DNA of 64,000 nt from Psychroserpens algicola (GCF_014526325.1 NZ_JACNMJ010000001.1:744001-808000); one strand, 5' to 3'. Positions 21,001 to 29,207 are shown, counted from the first letter of the stretch. The notes: generated by a model from the letters alone, not told the origin. Numbers and translations are program-made.

Positions 21001-22212
21001 GTTAAGAGAACTAATTGAGGTACTTGGTCCATGAGCATACCTGTTATAATAGGTCATATCATGGTTGTATTTTGAGTATTCGTCTGGTCTTGGATTGGTA
21101 ATGTTTGTTCCTGCATAAGCATGGAGCATCGCATTTTTAAAGGAGTGATGATTTAAAGCTAATTCGAAATCATGGAGTAAAAAGAAATCACGCATAATTT
21201 GTGTTTCATTTTCTGAAAATGGACCTGTACCCATATAGGTTTCACTACATGAGTCTGTCGATGAACCACCATTTCCCCAATAATAGGCTGAGTTTCTGTT
21301 TAAATCAATACCTTCAACATATGTACCACATGATCCAGGAGCTGATGTGTTTCTGTTTTTACGTTGTAATCCACCTCCATTTGGCGCAACAGTTTGATTG
21401 TATACAAATCCATCTGGATTAAAGACAGGGATAAAATATAACGCCTGATTATTAACTAAGTTTCTTATCGCTGGATCGGTATCGTAATTTTCTAATAAGT
21501 ACCACATGAAAAACAACTGATTCATCACTGTAGCTGATTCTCTTGAGTGAATAAGCGATTGGTATAAGGTCTCTGGTTCACCAGCTTCATCTAAATCTGG
21601 ATTGTCAGAAATTCTAACATAATAAATAGTTCTGCCTTCAAGTGTGGTTTGGTTAGAAGGAGATGCGTCTGCTTTTGCTGAAATCAGATTTGGATACTGA
21701 GCACGCATATCATCTAATTCGTCTAGAACCATTTGATAAGTTAAACAACCTCCAAATGAATTAGGTGAACTGTTAGGATTTAAGTTCCAGTTTGCAGGAG
21801 TTGCCCAATCGATCTCATCACATCCATCATATTGACCAACATTGTTTAAAACCTCACTCACACTATACCTAGCATTTTGTAAGGCCATTTGTTTTTCTTG
21901 TTCTAACTCTAAACGAGCTTTAGGTAAGTCTGAAATTGCTCTTTCACTGTAGAATTCTTCTAAATCATCAATTAAAACGGTATAGCTTATACCTTGATTA
22001 GATAATTGATTAAGGTCATTTTGACTTAATTCTATTTGTAACTTATCCTCAGTAAATATAGCACCACAGGTCATATCTATACCTGCATTATCCAGTGATT
22101 GAATTACTGAATCATTAATATTGTTAATTGTGACTCTTTTGTAAATATCTTGCGAAAAGGAATTTTGAATCACTAATAGTAGTAAAACAAATAAGCAGGT
22201 AATTTTTCTCAT
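15085..22212 (-). CDS. Giant T9SS-exported M14 zinc carboxypeptidase with HYR, Cys/Trp repeats, FN3 and GEVED
   Basis: A 2375-residue exported peptidase. A clear signal peptide (residues 1-20, ending NSFSQ) leads into an M14 carboxypeptidase domain (about 155-480): zinc ligands H and E in IHSRES (about 221-224), the NR pair in GIDLNRNS, the third ligand in ALNHHSF, and a glutamate in TPENGTGSEAG at the catalytic position. Next come an FN3 domain (about 795-885), a MAM/jelly-roll-like region (about 890-1075), HYR/Ig-like repeats (about 1085-1320), seven 33-residue Cys/Trp repeats with degenerate flanking copies (about 1330-1600), another FN3, a GEVED domain (about 1705-1845), the 450-residue module shared with the downstream propeller protein, and a T9SS type A sorting domain (about 2295-2375). 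All active-site residues seem present, so it is probably an active secreted carboxypeptidase. Most of the length is for surface display or binding. Confidence 0.92.
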   Translation of the reverse strand: MRKITCLFVLLLLVIQNSFSQDIYKRVTINNINDSVIQSLDNAGIDMTCGAIFTEDKLQIELSQNDLNQLSNQGISYTVLIDDLEEFYSERAISDLPKARLELEQEKQMALQNARYSVSEVLNNVGQYDGCDEIDWATPANWNLNPNSSPNSFGGCLTYQMVLDELDDMRAQYPNLISAKADASPSNQTTLEGRTIYYVRISDNPDLDEAGEPETLYQSLIHSRESATVMNQLFFMWYLLENYDTDPAIRNLVNNQALYFIPVFNPDGFVYNQTVAPNGGGLQRKNRNTSAPGSCGTYVEGIDLNRNSAYYWGNGGSSTDSCSETYMGTGPFSENETQIMRDFFLLHDFELALNHHSFKNAMLHAYAGTNITNPRPDEYSKYNHDMTYYNRYAHGPSTSISSLNSGNMNDWMLGGPAGTSANGTPTGTGSGKETLAWTPENGTGSEAGSTGSGFWPAPSNFLPIAKRAMRMNFLAAYFSGKYGKIHDLNQSDITATSGNLEFAIENLGQKASDFTVTVTAVSSNITIPGATNSVTESFSAAQVLDQRFVSIPYTLNGGIQADDEVEFKVVFTNDYASDNVLYEANIKKTYAPTNVIFDDATDNLSNWTAVGTGGTWSTTTDNYPNSTGNSAIKSNSAATYSNSLANGIQLNPTIDLTGVSTALVQFYAKWDLERSFDYVQLEASLDGSTWTPLCGKLTKPGAPDENNTYSGKSNTNNDFQPDGEPLYDGDTQDRWYMEEIVIDASNNSTFSQQSAVNFRFVFFTDSSNRQDSYYNADFEGFTFDDFKITEIKIPCVTSVPTNVVVSNVTTSTADVTWDVVPSATYDLRYRETGTTPWTDVLDLTMNTYAISGLTNFTEYEVQVRTKCTASTSAYTSSEVFTTLEACLDGTISSFPYTQGFENNASFINEWKQGVNNTDDDIDWTRDSGGTPSNNTGPTTGSGSTWYVYTEASTNVTPAGSPLKTAIITSDCIDFTDWENAKISFDYHMFGADLGSSTENPAEIGYVALEVSEDDGLNWTTETIINDDSANTWKTAADIDLSSYDGKVILIRFRGVTGSSWSSDMALDNINIEADPATGSNPPIALCQNITVQLDAAGNATIVAADVDGGSTDDVLITDLSIDIDTFDCSDIGTPVDVTLTVTDGDNQTDTCIATVTVEDQVDPEFVNVPANITLTCGNNQPTWTDPTVTDNCGTGLTPVRTDGTGLNSGSTFPDGLTTISYSVDDGNGNTNTASFTVNVVVDNQNPVAVCQNITVQLDASGNATITAAQINNGSTDNCGIASIAASQTGFTCADEGDNNVTLTVTDTNGNVDTCTAVVTITLQDAPSGLECWETANYNYTTCMWDVSGTQPVEPTATNCWDDYQFDTNDTSPTYCTWVNQGTEPIEPVATNCWDDYQFDTDDTSPTYCTWVNQGTEPIEPVATNCWDDYQLDNDDTSPTYCTWVNQGTEPIEPVATNCWDDYQFDNDDTSPTYCTWVNQGTEPVEPIATNCWDDYQFDTDDTSPTYCTWVNQGTEPIEPVATNCWDDYQLDNDDTSPTYCTWVNQGTEPIEPTATNCWDDYQFDNDDTSPTYCTWVNEGTEPIEPTATNCWDDYQFNNMICEWENLGTPPAEPTGLAVNSITATGATINWDALPPFDFDLRYREYGNPIWNDILDISTNTQNLTALLPLTEYIVEIRSKCSSSETSEYAAAITFTTLDDVTGYCVSESSNVDFEYISRVQLNTIDNTSGAQFYSDFTGISTILRKSQTYTITITPTFIGGPYNEGYAVWIDYNRDGDFLDSGEQVFTAGPNSNASVSGSFTVPDTGNILEEVTRMRVSFKFNDVPDACEEFQYGEVEDYSIRLAGSDDLIFTNNSWTPYAPSPTTVIENALVLDGVYNVTDDVQINNIKVFDGAEIIVEKSKSLTVNGDLISSDDVSLESDSDEYSSLIVTNSVFGIVEYKRHVNSTASTGGNDLIAPPVYGESFIDFRAANPNILSNGANTLFLFGPFDKVTDTYVIYTNTETAPLEAGIGYRAASTDASTFTFKGAVKTNNVKSTVVISGPTNPEWNLIGNPYPSYINLSDFLSANNSKFDAQRSGIYGYDGDASDGWTIWNQAYSDANPNAKITPGQGFLIASAFNQEDIEFSPIMRTIGSDDDFILGRQDNSSAISHLKLQMSGTSKLYFTDFYFTDNASLGLDYNYDSGLFGTAPGFSIYSHLVEENQGRNYGIQSIGTTNLSDVAIPLGVHVSEGQQVAISIAERTLSQDVDVYLEDNLTNTFTLLNTSDYTFTANTNISGTGRFYLRFAESTLSTSSTESSTIEVYTTTQPKTLFVKGNLLKDTQLTIHDIQGRLIKTWSLSKDQNTHRIDVSSMSTGVYVVTLKNGIQERTEKVVIK
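17406..18228 (-). repeat. In-frame 99-bp tandem repeats (33-residue Cys/Trp units)
   Basis: Inside the M14 gene the text recurs exactly every 99 bp: the marker TGATAATC/GTCCCAGCA starts at 17429, 17528, 17627, 17726, 17825, 17924, 18023 and 18122. Each unit encodes one copy of ATNCWDDYQFD.DDTSPTYC followed by TWVNQGTEPIEP; the copies at both ends are degenerate. The variants (FDT, LDN, FDN; VEP/IEP) are mixed between copies, as expected for unequal exchange or conversion. The repeats keep the antisense frame open too, which produces false + strand reading frames. Confidence 0.93.
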
Positions 22213-22283
22213 TAGTTTGGAGTTTTAACGAATTTATGTCAATTAATTCGGCTGCTAATATATCACTTTATTTATAATTTACT

Positions 22284-22316
22284 CCATAAAATGCAAAAAA
22301 AACCGATGAAATGCAT
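22284..22316 (-). promoter_or_regulatory. Candidate direct-repeat regulator site upstream of the M14 gene
   Basis: On the - strand the text reads GCATTTCATCGG, eight T, then GCATTTTATGG: two related half-sites starting 20 bp apart, about 70-105 bp upstream of the M14 start codon. Paired direct repeats at about two helical turns are the arrangement bound by LytTR-type response regulators. A similar pair occurs at 31138-31172. The regulator identity is inference only. Confidence 0.35.
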
Positions 22317-22439
22317 TTATCTTTATTGGACAAGAATCTATATATCTGATTATCAATAATATGAAAATACGAGTACAATTACAAATAATGAGAGACATAT
22401 GATGTTTCTTTTACATTCATTAAGATTACAGTATAAAAA

Positions 22440-22466
22440 AAAGCTCAGACACGAAGTCTGAGCTTT
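22440..22466 (-). terminator. Terminator of the M43 metalloprotease gene
   Basis: Stem AAAGCTCAGAC / GTCTGAGCTTT with a 5-base loop, 25 bp past the stop at 22491; on the - strand it runs into TTTTTTTT. Confidence 0.88.
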
Positions 22467-22490
22467 TAGTATTAAGTTAACGGTTAGTGT

Positions 22491-24803
22491 TTATTGCTTA
22501 ATAAACTTCTTAGTCATTGTTTCTTCTCCGTCATTAACTTCAATGAAGTATAATCCAGATTTTAAACTAGAAACATTGATTTCTTTTGCAGAATCTCCTC
22601 TCATCATAGTTTGACCTAACATATTTAAAATTCTATAAGATGCTTTCGCATTATCAGGTAACTTGACAAATAGTGTATTTCCTTTGACTGGATTTGGATA
22701 GATAACAAAGTCATCTTCAGAACCAAAACTATCATTTACATCAACCGTTCTGATAACTTCTAATGTGTTACCTTTTCCTCTAGATCCCGAACCAATTCCT
22801 GTTATAGTAACCTGATCTATATAAATTTGGTCATTATTTCCAGAAGCATCGCATTGGAATCTAAATTGAGAGTTACCAGCAAAATTATACTGAGATGCAT
22901 CTAAAGTCACAGTAGCAGTATAGAATGTACTATTATTAAAGTTTGTTCCTCTAGCATAAGTTGCAACAGTAGTCCATGAAGACCCATTATAATAACGTAA
23001 CCAAAAATCTTCTCCATTTTCCATACTATTTGCATAGAAGTAGAATTCAACTTCAACCTGATTGTAAGGTGTTAAGTTAAATGAAGGTGAAGTCATTGCT
23101 GAAGCCGTTCCAGAGTTATCTCTTATTCTAATAGAGTAAGAACCTTCATATGAACGTGATCCTGAATAACGAAAACAATCGCTTCCGCCATCAGACCATC
23201 CATCCCAGCCAGACTCGAAGTAACCTTGATGTAGTACATCAGTTCCGCCAGTAGAGCAAGGTGCACAACTTGAACCTCCACAATCTACGCCTGTTTCATC
23301 TCCATTTTGGATACCATCATCACAAGTTGGATCAACAGCACATGGCTCACAATTTGAACCACCGCAATCTACGCCAGTTTCATCACCGTTTTGAACACCA
23401 TCACTACATGTTGGAGCTGTTCCGCCACCTACACATATTTGTGTTGCTTCTGAACTACTAAACGAACCTCCTGAAGCTAAAACTCCTGAAGCATCTGTCA
23501 CGCTATACGAACCATTTCCGTATGAACAGCAAATTCCGTCTCCATAAGTATCTGTAATAGTAAATGTGTAGCAACCATCAGGTAAGCATAAATCTTCGGT
23601 ATAAGTCGAACCATCTGCTTGATTACCATATGTTCCTCCAGAAGCTACAGTAGAACCTGATGCATTTGTAAGAGTCCAAGCCGTTTCTTCAGGATAATTA
23701 TCAAATGTAATTGATAAATTAACTTCATTATCAGAGCAACCTGATTGACAAGGTGCACAAGATGAACCTCCACAATCTATTCCTGTTTCATCTCCATTTT
23801 GAATACCATCTGTACATGTTGGAGTTGTTCCTCCACCATCACATTTATTTGAAAGTGCCAAACTTCTTCTTACACCTCCAGCAGCTAAAACAGCTCTCAT
23901 TCTATCTTTTTGACCCTGAGTAAATAAGTTCATACAAGAATCGTTTGTATAATCCATATAGTTTTGAACCATATCGGTAGAGCCACAAGATACTTGTCCA
24001 ATTGGACAACCTCCATTAGATGTTTGGTGTGTTGGTGTATCTGCTACAAAATCATTTCCACAGTTAGAATCACCCCAAATATGACGTAAATTTAAAAAAT
24101 GACCTACCTCATGTGTTGTTGTTCTACCTAAATCGAAAGGTGACGATAAGTAGAATCCTGAACCTTTGGCAGAACTACCAAAATATTGAGGTCCCATTAC
24201 TACACCATCAGTTGAAGCACTACCTCCAGGAAACTGAGCATAACCTAAAATTCCTCCACCGATATTACAAACCCACATATTTAAATACTGTGATGTATCC
24301 CATGCATCGACACCTCCTTGTGCACTACTTTTCATAGCATCATTAGTTCCCCAACTGGTTCTCGTTGATGATTTTCTTGTAATACCTGTTGTTGCATTTC
24401 CGTTTTCATCTACTGATGCCAGACAGAATTGAATTTCCATATCTGCTGCTTGTGACCAAGCATTGTCTGCATCAGCATTAGTACGTCTAAAATCTTCATT
24501 TAAAACGTCTATTTGTGATTGAATTTGAGCATCACTGATATTTTCATTACTTGTTCTGTAAATAACGTGTACTACAACTGGAATGGTAATTATGCTTCCA
24601 TTGACACTTTTCGCCGTTGGACTTTGTATGTAATTTTGAGTGAATGTTTCTATACGTTGCATTCGAGCTTCCAAATCAGGATTTTGTTGTTTTCTGATTT
24701 CTAAATTTTCCATAGCTCCGCAATTTCGTTCAATGGCATCTTGGGCAAAGACACAAAACATTGATAGAAAGCATAATAATGTTAAAGTAAAAGTTCTTTT
24801 CAT
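22491..24803 (-). CDS. T9SS-exported M43 (pappalysin/cytophagalysin-type) zinc metalloprotease
   Basis: A 770-residue exported protease. Signal peptide at residues 1-20 (ends CVFAQ). The M43 domain (about 60-325) shows the extended zinc motif HEVGHFLNLRH in TTTHEVGHFLNLRHIWGD (about 231-241) and the downstream Met-turn region around QNYMDYTNDSCMN. Then come three copies of a short Cys motif (GIQNGDETG.DCGGS.C.PC), a 110-residue module with FDNYPEETAW and GDGICCSYGNGSY that recurs in the subtilisin next door (about 360-465 here), a jelly-roll/CBM-like region (about 520-668) and a T9SS type A sorting domain (about 688-770, FVIYPNPVKGNTLFVKL). It should be a secreted, surface-released endopeptidase. 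Its upstream region shares a 93-bp element with the subtilisin gene. Confidence 0.94.
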   Translation of the reverse strand: MKRTFTLTLLCFLSMFCVFAQDAIERNCGAMENLEIRKQQNPDLEARMQRIETFTQNYIQSPTAKSVNGSIITIPVVVHVIYRTSNENISDAQIQSQIDVLNEDFRRTNADADNAWSQAADMEIQFCLASVDENGNATTGITRKSSTRTSWGTNDAMKSSAQGGVDAWDTSQYLNMWVCNIGGGILGYAQFPGGSASTDGVVMGPQYFGSSAKGSGFYLSSPFDLGRTTTHEVGHFLNLRHIWGDSNCGNDFVADTPTHQTSNGGCPIGQVSCGSTDMVQNYMDYTNDSCMNLFTQGQKDRMRAVLAAGGVRRSLALSNKCDGGGTTPTCTDGIQNGDETGIDCGGSSCAPCQSGCSDNEVNLSITFDNYPEETAWTLTNASGSTVASGGTYGNQADGSTYTEDLCLPDGCYTFTITDTYGDGICCSYGNGSYSVTDASGVLASGGSFSSSEATQICVGGGTAPTCSDGVQNGDETGVDCGGSNCEPCAVDPTCDDGIQNGDETGVDCGGSSCAPCSTGGTDVLHQGYFESGWDGWSDGGSDCFRYSGSRSYEGSYSIRIRDNSGTASAMTSPSFNLTPYNQVEVEFYFYANSMENGEDFWLRYYNGSSWTTVATYARGTNFNNSTFYTATVTLDASQYNFAGNSQFRFQCDASGNNDQIYIDQVTITGIGSGSRGKGNTLEVIRTVDVNDSFGSEDDFVIYPNPVKGNTLFVKLPDNAKASYRILNMLGQTMMRGDSAKEINVSSLKSGLYFIEVNDGEETMTKKFIKQ

Positions 24804-24847
24804 GTTGATAGTTTAAAAAATTAGTGTTAAAGTTAAATATTCGCTCA

Positions 24848-24940
24848 TGAAAGTATTAAAATAATGTTAAAATCAAAATTTTACGATAACGTTTTCGTTG
24901 AAGCGCATGAATAAAAAACACGACTACGGTTTTACCGTAA
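24848..24940 (-). promoter_or_regulatory. 93-bp upstream element, copy 1 (M43 protease gene)
   Basis: Starts 44 bp before the M43 start codon and aligns without a gap to 29085-29177 before the subtilisin gene. It contains the hyphenated palindromes AACGTTTTCGTT (24888-24899) and TACGGTTTTACCGTA (24925-24939), an identical AAATCGA-free AT-rich centre, and TGAAAGTATTAAAAT at the gene-proximal end, which probably holds the core promoter. By hand count 76 of 93 positions agree with copy 2. Likely a binding region for a shared regulator. Confidence 0.65.
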
Positions 24941-25008
24941 TTTGGCTTAAATAAATTCTTACATTTTAGCCTTTTTAATTTTCTGAAATTTAAATTCTTG
25001 TTATAAAA

Positions 25009-25033
25009 AAACCCAGACATGAAGTCTGGGTTT
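25009..25033 (-). terminator. Terminator of the subtilisin gene
   Basis: Perfect 10-bp stem AAACCCAGAC / GTCTGGGTTT with loop ATGAA, followed on the - strand by a T-run; 21 bp past the stop at 25055. Its loop and stem style match the terminator at 22440. Confidence 0.9.
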
Positions 25034-25054
25034 TAAATTTAAAATGTTAGAAAG

Positions 25055-28000
25055 TTAATCTTTCAGGAATCGTTTAGTTTTAGTTTTATCTCCAATAGAT
25101 AATTGAAGCATATACATTCCACTTTCTAAACTTGACACATCGATGGTTTCAGTGAACGTACCTTTAAGCACAATTTGTCCGATCATGTTTGTAACCTGAT
25201 AATGCTGAGCTTCAAGTCCGATTAACGACACATTAAGTGTTTCTTTAACTGGGTTTGGAAACAATTTAAACTGATCTATAGTCGTTTCACTTGAAGTTGT
25301 TGTATAACCAAAATCATTCGTTGCTCCGCCAACACAGAAGCTTGTCGTTTCTGAGCTGGTAAATGAACCTCCACTAGCAAGTACTGTTCCGCCGTCGGTT
25401 AATGTATAAGATCCGTTTCCGTAAGAACAACAAATTCCATCACCATAAGTATCATTAATCACTAAAGAATAACAACCTGCTGGTAAATCAACATCAATAT
25501 TTAAAGTTGAACCATCAGACTGGGAACCATAAGTTCCTCCTGAGGCAACAGTAGAATTACCACTATCTAAAATAGTCCAAGATGTTTCTTCAGGATAGTT
25601 ATCAAATACAAAGGTTAAAGTTACTGTTGTATCTCCTCCAGAGCTTCCGCCAGAAGTCAGACTTACAGCATCAACTGCCATATCGCCTTGCCAAGTCGTT
25701 CCGGTAATTCCATTGAACCTCAATTGAACTGAACCTCCTGTATAAGCTGACAAATCAACAATAGCTTTTTGCCAAGAATTACCTTGATTACCAGAAGCAC
25801 TCCAAACTGAAGTCCAGTTGTTTCCATTGTCACTGCTTGCTTCTAAGCTTAAACTTCCCATAGATGATGCACCATACATATGGTAATCAAATGAGAATGT
25901 CGCTTGCGTTTCGGCACTTAAATCATAACACGGCGAATTTAAAATAGCGCGTTTTGTAGAATAATTAGGTGATGATGATTCCATATATACATAATATGAA
26001 CCTGCCGATGCACTTGAAGGTCCTGTATTACTAGAAGGTGTAGTTCCCGAACGTAATGTCCAGTTAAAATCATCTCCCGAACCTTGAGACCAAGCCCCTA
26101 GAGTATTTTCAAATCCTTCAGTATAAGGGAAAGAAGACACACCTCCTGAGCATCCGCCAGTTGAAGGTTGCGTAACGATAACTGTTCTAGTACGTTGCGT
26201 TGCACTGTTTCCAGCAGCATCACTTACGTTATAGTATCTTGTATAAGTCCCAGCAGAATTGGTGTTAACTGTTCCTGTAATAACGATGCTTGAGGTTAAA
26301 TCACCATCAACATTATCAGTAGCCGTCGCTCCCAACTCATTATACGTATCTCCTACTTCAAGGTTTATTGTTGATGCACCATTTAAGGTAATTACAGGCG
26401 CAGTTGTATCTGCAGGCTGAGTTACAATTACAGTTCTGGTTACTTCTGTCGCATTATTCCCAGCAGCATCACTCACATTATAGGTAACGACATAAGTTCC
26501 TGCATTATTCGTATTTACAGTATCACCACCAATAACAATACTCGACGTTAAGTTTCCATCAATATTGTCTGTAGCTGTAGCTCCCAGTTCATTATAAGTA
26601 TCTCCAACTTCAAGGTTGATGGTTGAAGCACCATTTAAGGTAATTACTGGTGCTGTTGTATCTGGAGTTCCGCCTCCTAAATTTACCGTGTAATCTTCAA
26701 CTTCTCCATACGTAAAACTTTCACATGCAGTCGGAATTGCATTATACTTCATTGAAACTCGCATTCTTGTATTTCCAATGTATGTTCCTGACGGAATTAC
26801 AAAACTTCCACTTACAGATGCGTTTTGTGTAGCCGCTTGTGTCCATACTTGTTCTCCAGAATCTGTAAAATCACCATCATGATTATAATCTATCCAAACC
26901 GAATAGCCTTCAGCATAAGTCGTACCTGTCCAAGTTGGCGTTACTGTTATTGAATAACTCTGACCTTGATTAAGATTCGTTGAAAGGTTTGTAAAATCTG
27001 AATAAAATTGAGCGCCTGACGCATTATCAATACTACCTAATTGTACACGACTTATATATTCGTCATTTACATTTGTACTAGCTGAAGCACAATAATTAAG
27101 TTGAACTTCAGTCGTCGTAAAGTTGACTGAACTGGAGTACGATGATGTTGAATTATCAGGACATTCACTTCGTACCTGAACTTCATAGGTTGTCTCAGGA
27201 GTTAAACCTGTTAAAGACGTAGTAGTTCCAGACACAGAAGAGGTTATCCATGATGAGCTTCCGACCTGACGATATCTAAAATCGTAAGATGCTCCAGTTA
27301 CAACATCCCATGACACGGTTGCTGTTGACGACCCATAGCCATCAATAGACACACCTGCTGGAGTTGTTGCATTGCATACAATTGGAGTTCCAGATAAACC
27401 AGTAACAATCAACGAATAATTTTGGCTTCCACCAGTTAAGGTGCCTTTATGTGTAATTGTAATCGTATAAGTTCCTGAAGCATTAGCTACATCTACTCTT
27501 TCATAAGGATCTTTATTATTATCTCCTTGACCATTAGTTGTAACTCCGGTCAATCTCCAAGGCGTATATGTTGTTCCGCCTTTTGTTACTCTAATATCTA
27601 AATCGTTAACTAAAACAGCATTGTTTGAATTGGCTGTAGTTGTAGCAGTACCTGCTCTGTCTGTCCAAGAAATTGAAGCATATAAATCGTTAATCCCATC
27701 AGAATCTACTGTGATTTGGTAAGATTGACCATTAGACAGAGTTAATTCTTCAATTTTAGATTCGTTTCCATTGTTAGTGATTGCTTCTGCCGCACGCTTG
27801 GTATTCATTAAACCCCATCCATAAATTGCATCAGGTCCATTAGCTCCGGCATCATCTGCAGTATGAAGTGCTAATCCTTTCAAAGTTGCAGCTCTCATAT
27901 AACTTCCATTGACATTATTGGTATGTTGTTGAAGTAATAATAAGGAACCAGCTACATTAGGCGAAGCCATTGAAGTTCCTGTAATACTATTATAAGCGGT

Positions 28001-29041
28001 ATTACTAGATTCGTAAGTTGAATATACTGACGTTCCATTACCTGTAATATCAGGCTTAATTCGATAATCATCTGTCGGACCTTCGCTACTACTGCTATTA
28101 ATAGTCACACTAATTAAATTTCCATTAGCATCTATATTAGCATCTTGAGCATTAGCAACAACCATATTGTTTTTAGATGTAGCATGGCCCGAAAGTTTAT
28201 CATAAGAAGAGTTTCCATCCAAAGGTGCTCCATTAGCCGAATTATCAGAACCATCATTTCCAGCTGCAACTACCATTAAAAAATAAGGTGCATTGTACAT
28301 GATTTCATCCCAATCTCTTGACTCTGCGATATAACCTCCAAAATAATAGTCCGGTAACCATGGTTGTCCTGTATTTGGGTTTCTAGCTGCAAATCCATAG
28401 GAATGATTTGAAACCAGCATTCCGTTTCCTGATGCTGTTGTCGCTTCTGTGGTATCATTATTCCAATCATAACCAACAGCGCTTGCTTGTGGCGCCATTC
28501 CTTTTGCATTCGCAACAACACCTGAGGCAATTATAGTTCCTGTAACGTGTGCAGAATGATAATGTAAGGCTGTTGTACCATCACCAATAGAGAACCTATT
28601 ATTGCCGCCTGGCCCATCATATTCTTGATGAGTAGTACGTGCTAAACCACCATCCCAAACATGAGCTGTCATATTTTGCCCTTCTAAATTGAGTCCTAAA
28701 GAACCTCCTGAATTTAAGTGATTTGCTCGAGTAGATCTTGCCGCACTGACATTAAATGTTCTATAATAAATAGGAGTGCCTTCAGGTGAGATTTTTTGAA
28801 GTTCCATATAGGTATCTTCATTTTTTATAATTAAAGGCCAGCCGTTTTGTATTGCTATCTGTGTAGCTCTATCTTTTTCGGCTTTAGCTTCTTGTTCAAG
28901 TCTTTTACTTAAATCCTGAATTGCTTGTTGATCATAACGACTAGTGATTTGTTCTTTTTGAGGACTGGTTTGCGAATATGCGGTTAGAACCGACAACATA
29001 AACACAATTAAATAAATACCATTTAAATAGTTTTTTTTCAT
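25055..29041 (-). CDS. T9SS-exported subtilisin-family (S8) serine protease
   Basis: A 1328-residue exported protease. Signal peptide at residues about 1-23 (ends TAYSQ). S8 domain (about 115-425) with the catalytic triad Asp in VWDGG (about 130), His in HYHSAHVTGT (about 165) and Ser in GTSMASPNVAG (about 356), and the oxyanion Asn in AAGNDGSDNS. A beta-sandwich region follows (about 430-545), then FN3 (about 550-645), GEVED (about 650-785), two almost identical DUF5011 Ig-like repeats (about 795-965, each starting TTAPVITLNGASTINLEVGD), a MAM-like domain (about 970-1130), the NYPEETSW/CCSYGNGSY module shared with the M43 protease, and a T9SS type A sorting domain (about 1255-1328). All catalytic residues are present. 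Probably an extracellular nutrient-acquiring protease co-regulated with the M43 enzyme. Confidence 0.94.
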   Translation of the reverse strand: MKKNYLNGIYLIVFMLSVLTAYSQTSPQKEQITSRYDQQAIQDLSKRLEQEAKAEKDRATQIAIQNGWPLIIKNEDTYMELQKISPEGTPIYYRTFNVSAARSTRANHLNSGGSLGLNLEGQNMTAHVWDGGLARTTHQEYDGPGGNNRFSIGDGTTALHYHSAHVTGTIIASGVVANAKGMAPQASAVGYDWNNDTTEATTASGNGMLVSNHSYGFAARNPNTGQPWLPDYYFGGYIAESRDWDEIMYNAPYFLMVVAAGNDGSDNSANGAPLDGNSSYDKLSGHATSKNNMVVANAQDANIDANGNLISVTINSSSSEGPTDDYRIKPDITGNGTSVYSTYESSNTAYNSITGTSMASPNVAGSLLLLQQHTNNVNGSYMRAATLKGLALHTADDAGANGPDAIYGWGLMNTKRAAEAITNNGNESKIEELTLSNGQSYQITVDSDGINDLYASISWTDRAGTATTTANSNNAVLVNDLDIRVTKGGTTYTPWRLTGVTTNGQGDNNKDPYERVDVANASGTYTITITHKGTLTGGSQNYSLIVTGLSGTPIVCNATTPAGVSIDGYGSSTATVSWDVVTGASYDFRYRQVGSSSWITSSVSGTTTSLTGLTPETTYEVQVRSECPDNSTSSYSSSVNFTTTEVQLNYCASASTNVNDEYISRVQLGSIDNASGAQFYSDFTNLSTNLNQGQSYSITVTPTWTGTTYAEGYSVWIDYNHDGDFTDSGEQVWTQAATQNASVSGSFVIPSGTYIGNTRMRVSMKYNAIPTACESFTYGEVEDYTVNLGGGTPDTTAPVITLNGASTINLEVGDTYNELGATATDNIDGNLTSSIVIGGDTVNTNNAGTYVVTYNVSDAAGNNATEVTRTVIVTQPADTTAPVITLNGASTINLEVGDTYNELGATATDNVDGDLTSSIVITGTVNTNSAGTYTRYYNVSDAAGNSATQRTRTVIVTQPSTGGCSGGVSSFPYTEGFENTLGAWSQGSGDDFNWTLRSGTTPSSNTGPSSASAGSYYVYMESSSPNYSTKRAILNSPCYDLSAETQATFSFDYHMYGASSMGSLSLEASSDNGNNWTSVWSASGNQGNSWQKAIVDLSAYTGGSVQLRFNGITGTTWQGDMAVDAVSLTSGGSSGGDTTVTLTFVFDNYPEETSWTILDSGNSTVASGGTYGSQSDGSTLNIDVDLPAGCYSLVINDTYGDGICCSYGNGSYTLTDGGTVLASGGSFTSSETTSFCVGGATNDFGYTTTSSETTIDQFKLFPNPVKETLNVSLIGLEAQHYQVTNMIGQIVLKGTFTETIDVSSLESGMYMLQLSIGDKTKTKRFLKD

Positions 29042-29084
29042 GTTAATTAGTAAAATTTTAAGTTGTTTATTTTTAAAAATCGAT

Positions 29085-29177
29085 TGAAAGTATTAAAATT
29101 TTAACAATATCAAAATTTAACTACAACGTTTTCGTTGAAGTGCACAAATAAAAAAAATGGTTACGGTTTTTCCGTAA
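29085..29177 (-). promoter_or_regulatory. 93-bp upstream element, copy 2 (subtilisin gene)
   Basis: Begins 43 bp before the subtilisin start codon. Contains CAACGTTTTCGTTG (29124-29137) and TTACGGTTTTTCCGTAA (29161-29177), and the same gene-proximal TGAAAGTATTAAAAT as copy 1. It lies between divergent genes, so it may also affect the ABC gene that starts at 29208, 31 bp beyond it. Length and spacing to the start codon match copy 1 within 1 bp. Confidence 0.65.
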
Positions 29178-29207
29178 ATCAATAACAGAAAATGACTACA
29201 TTTACCT

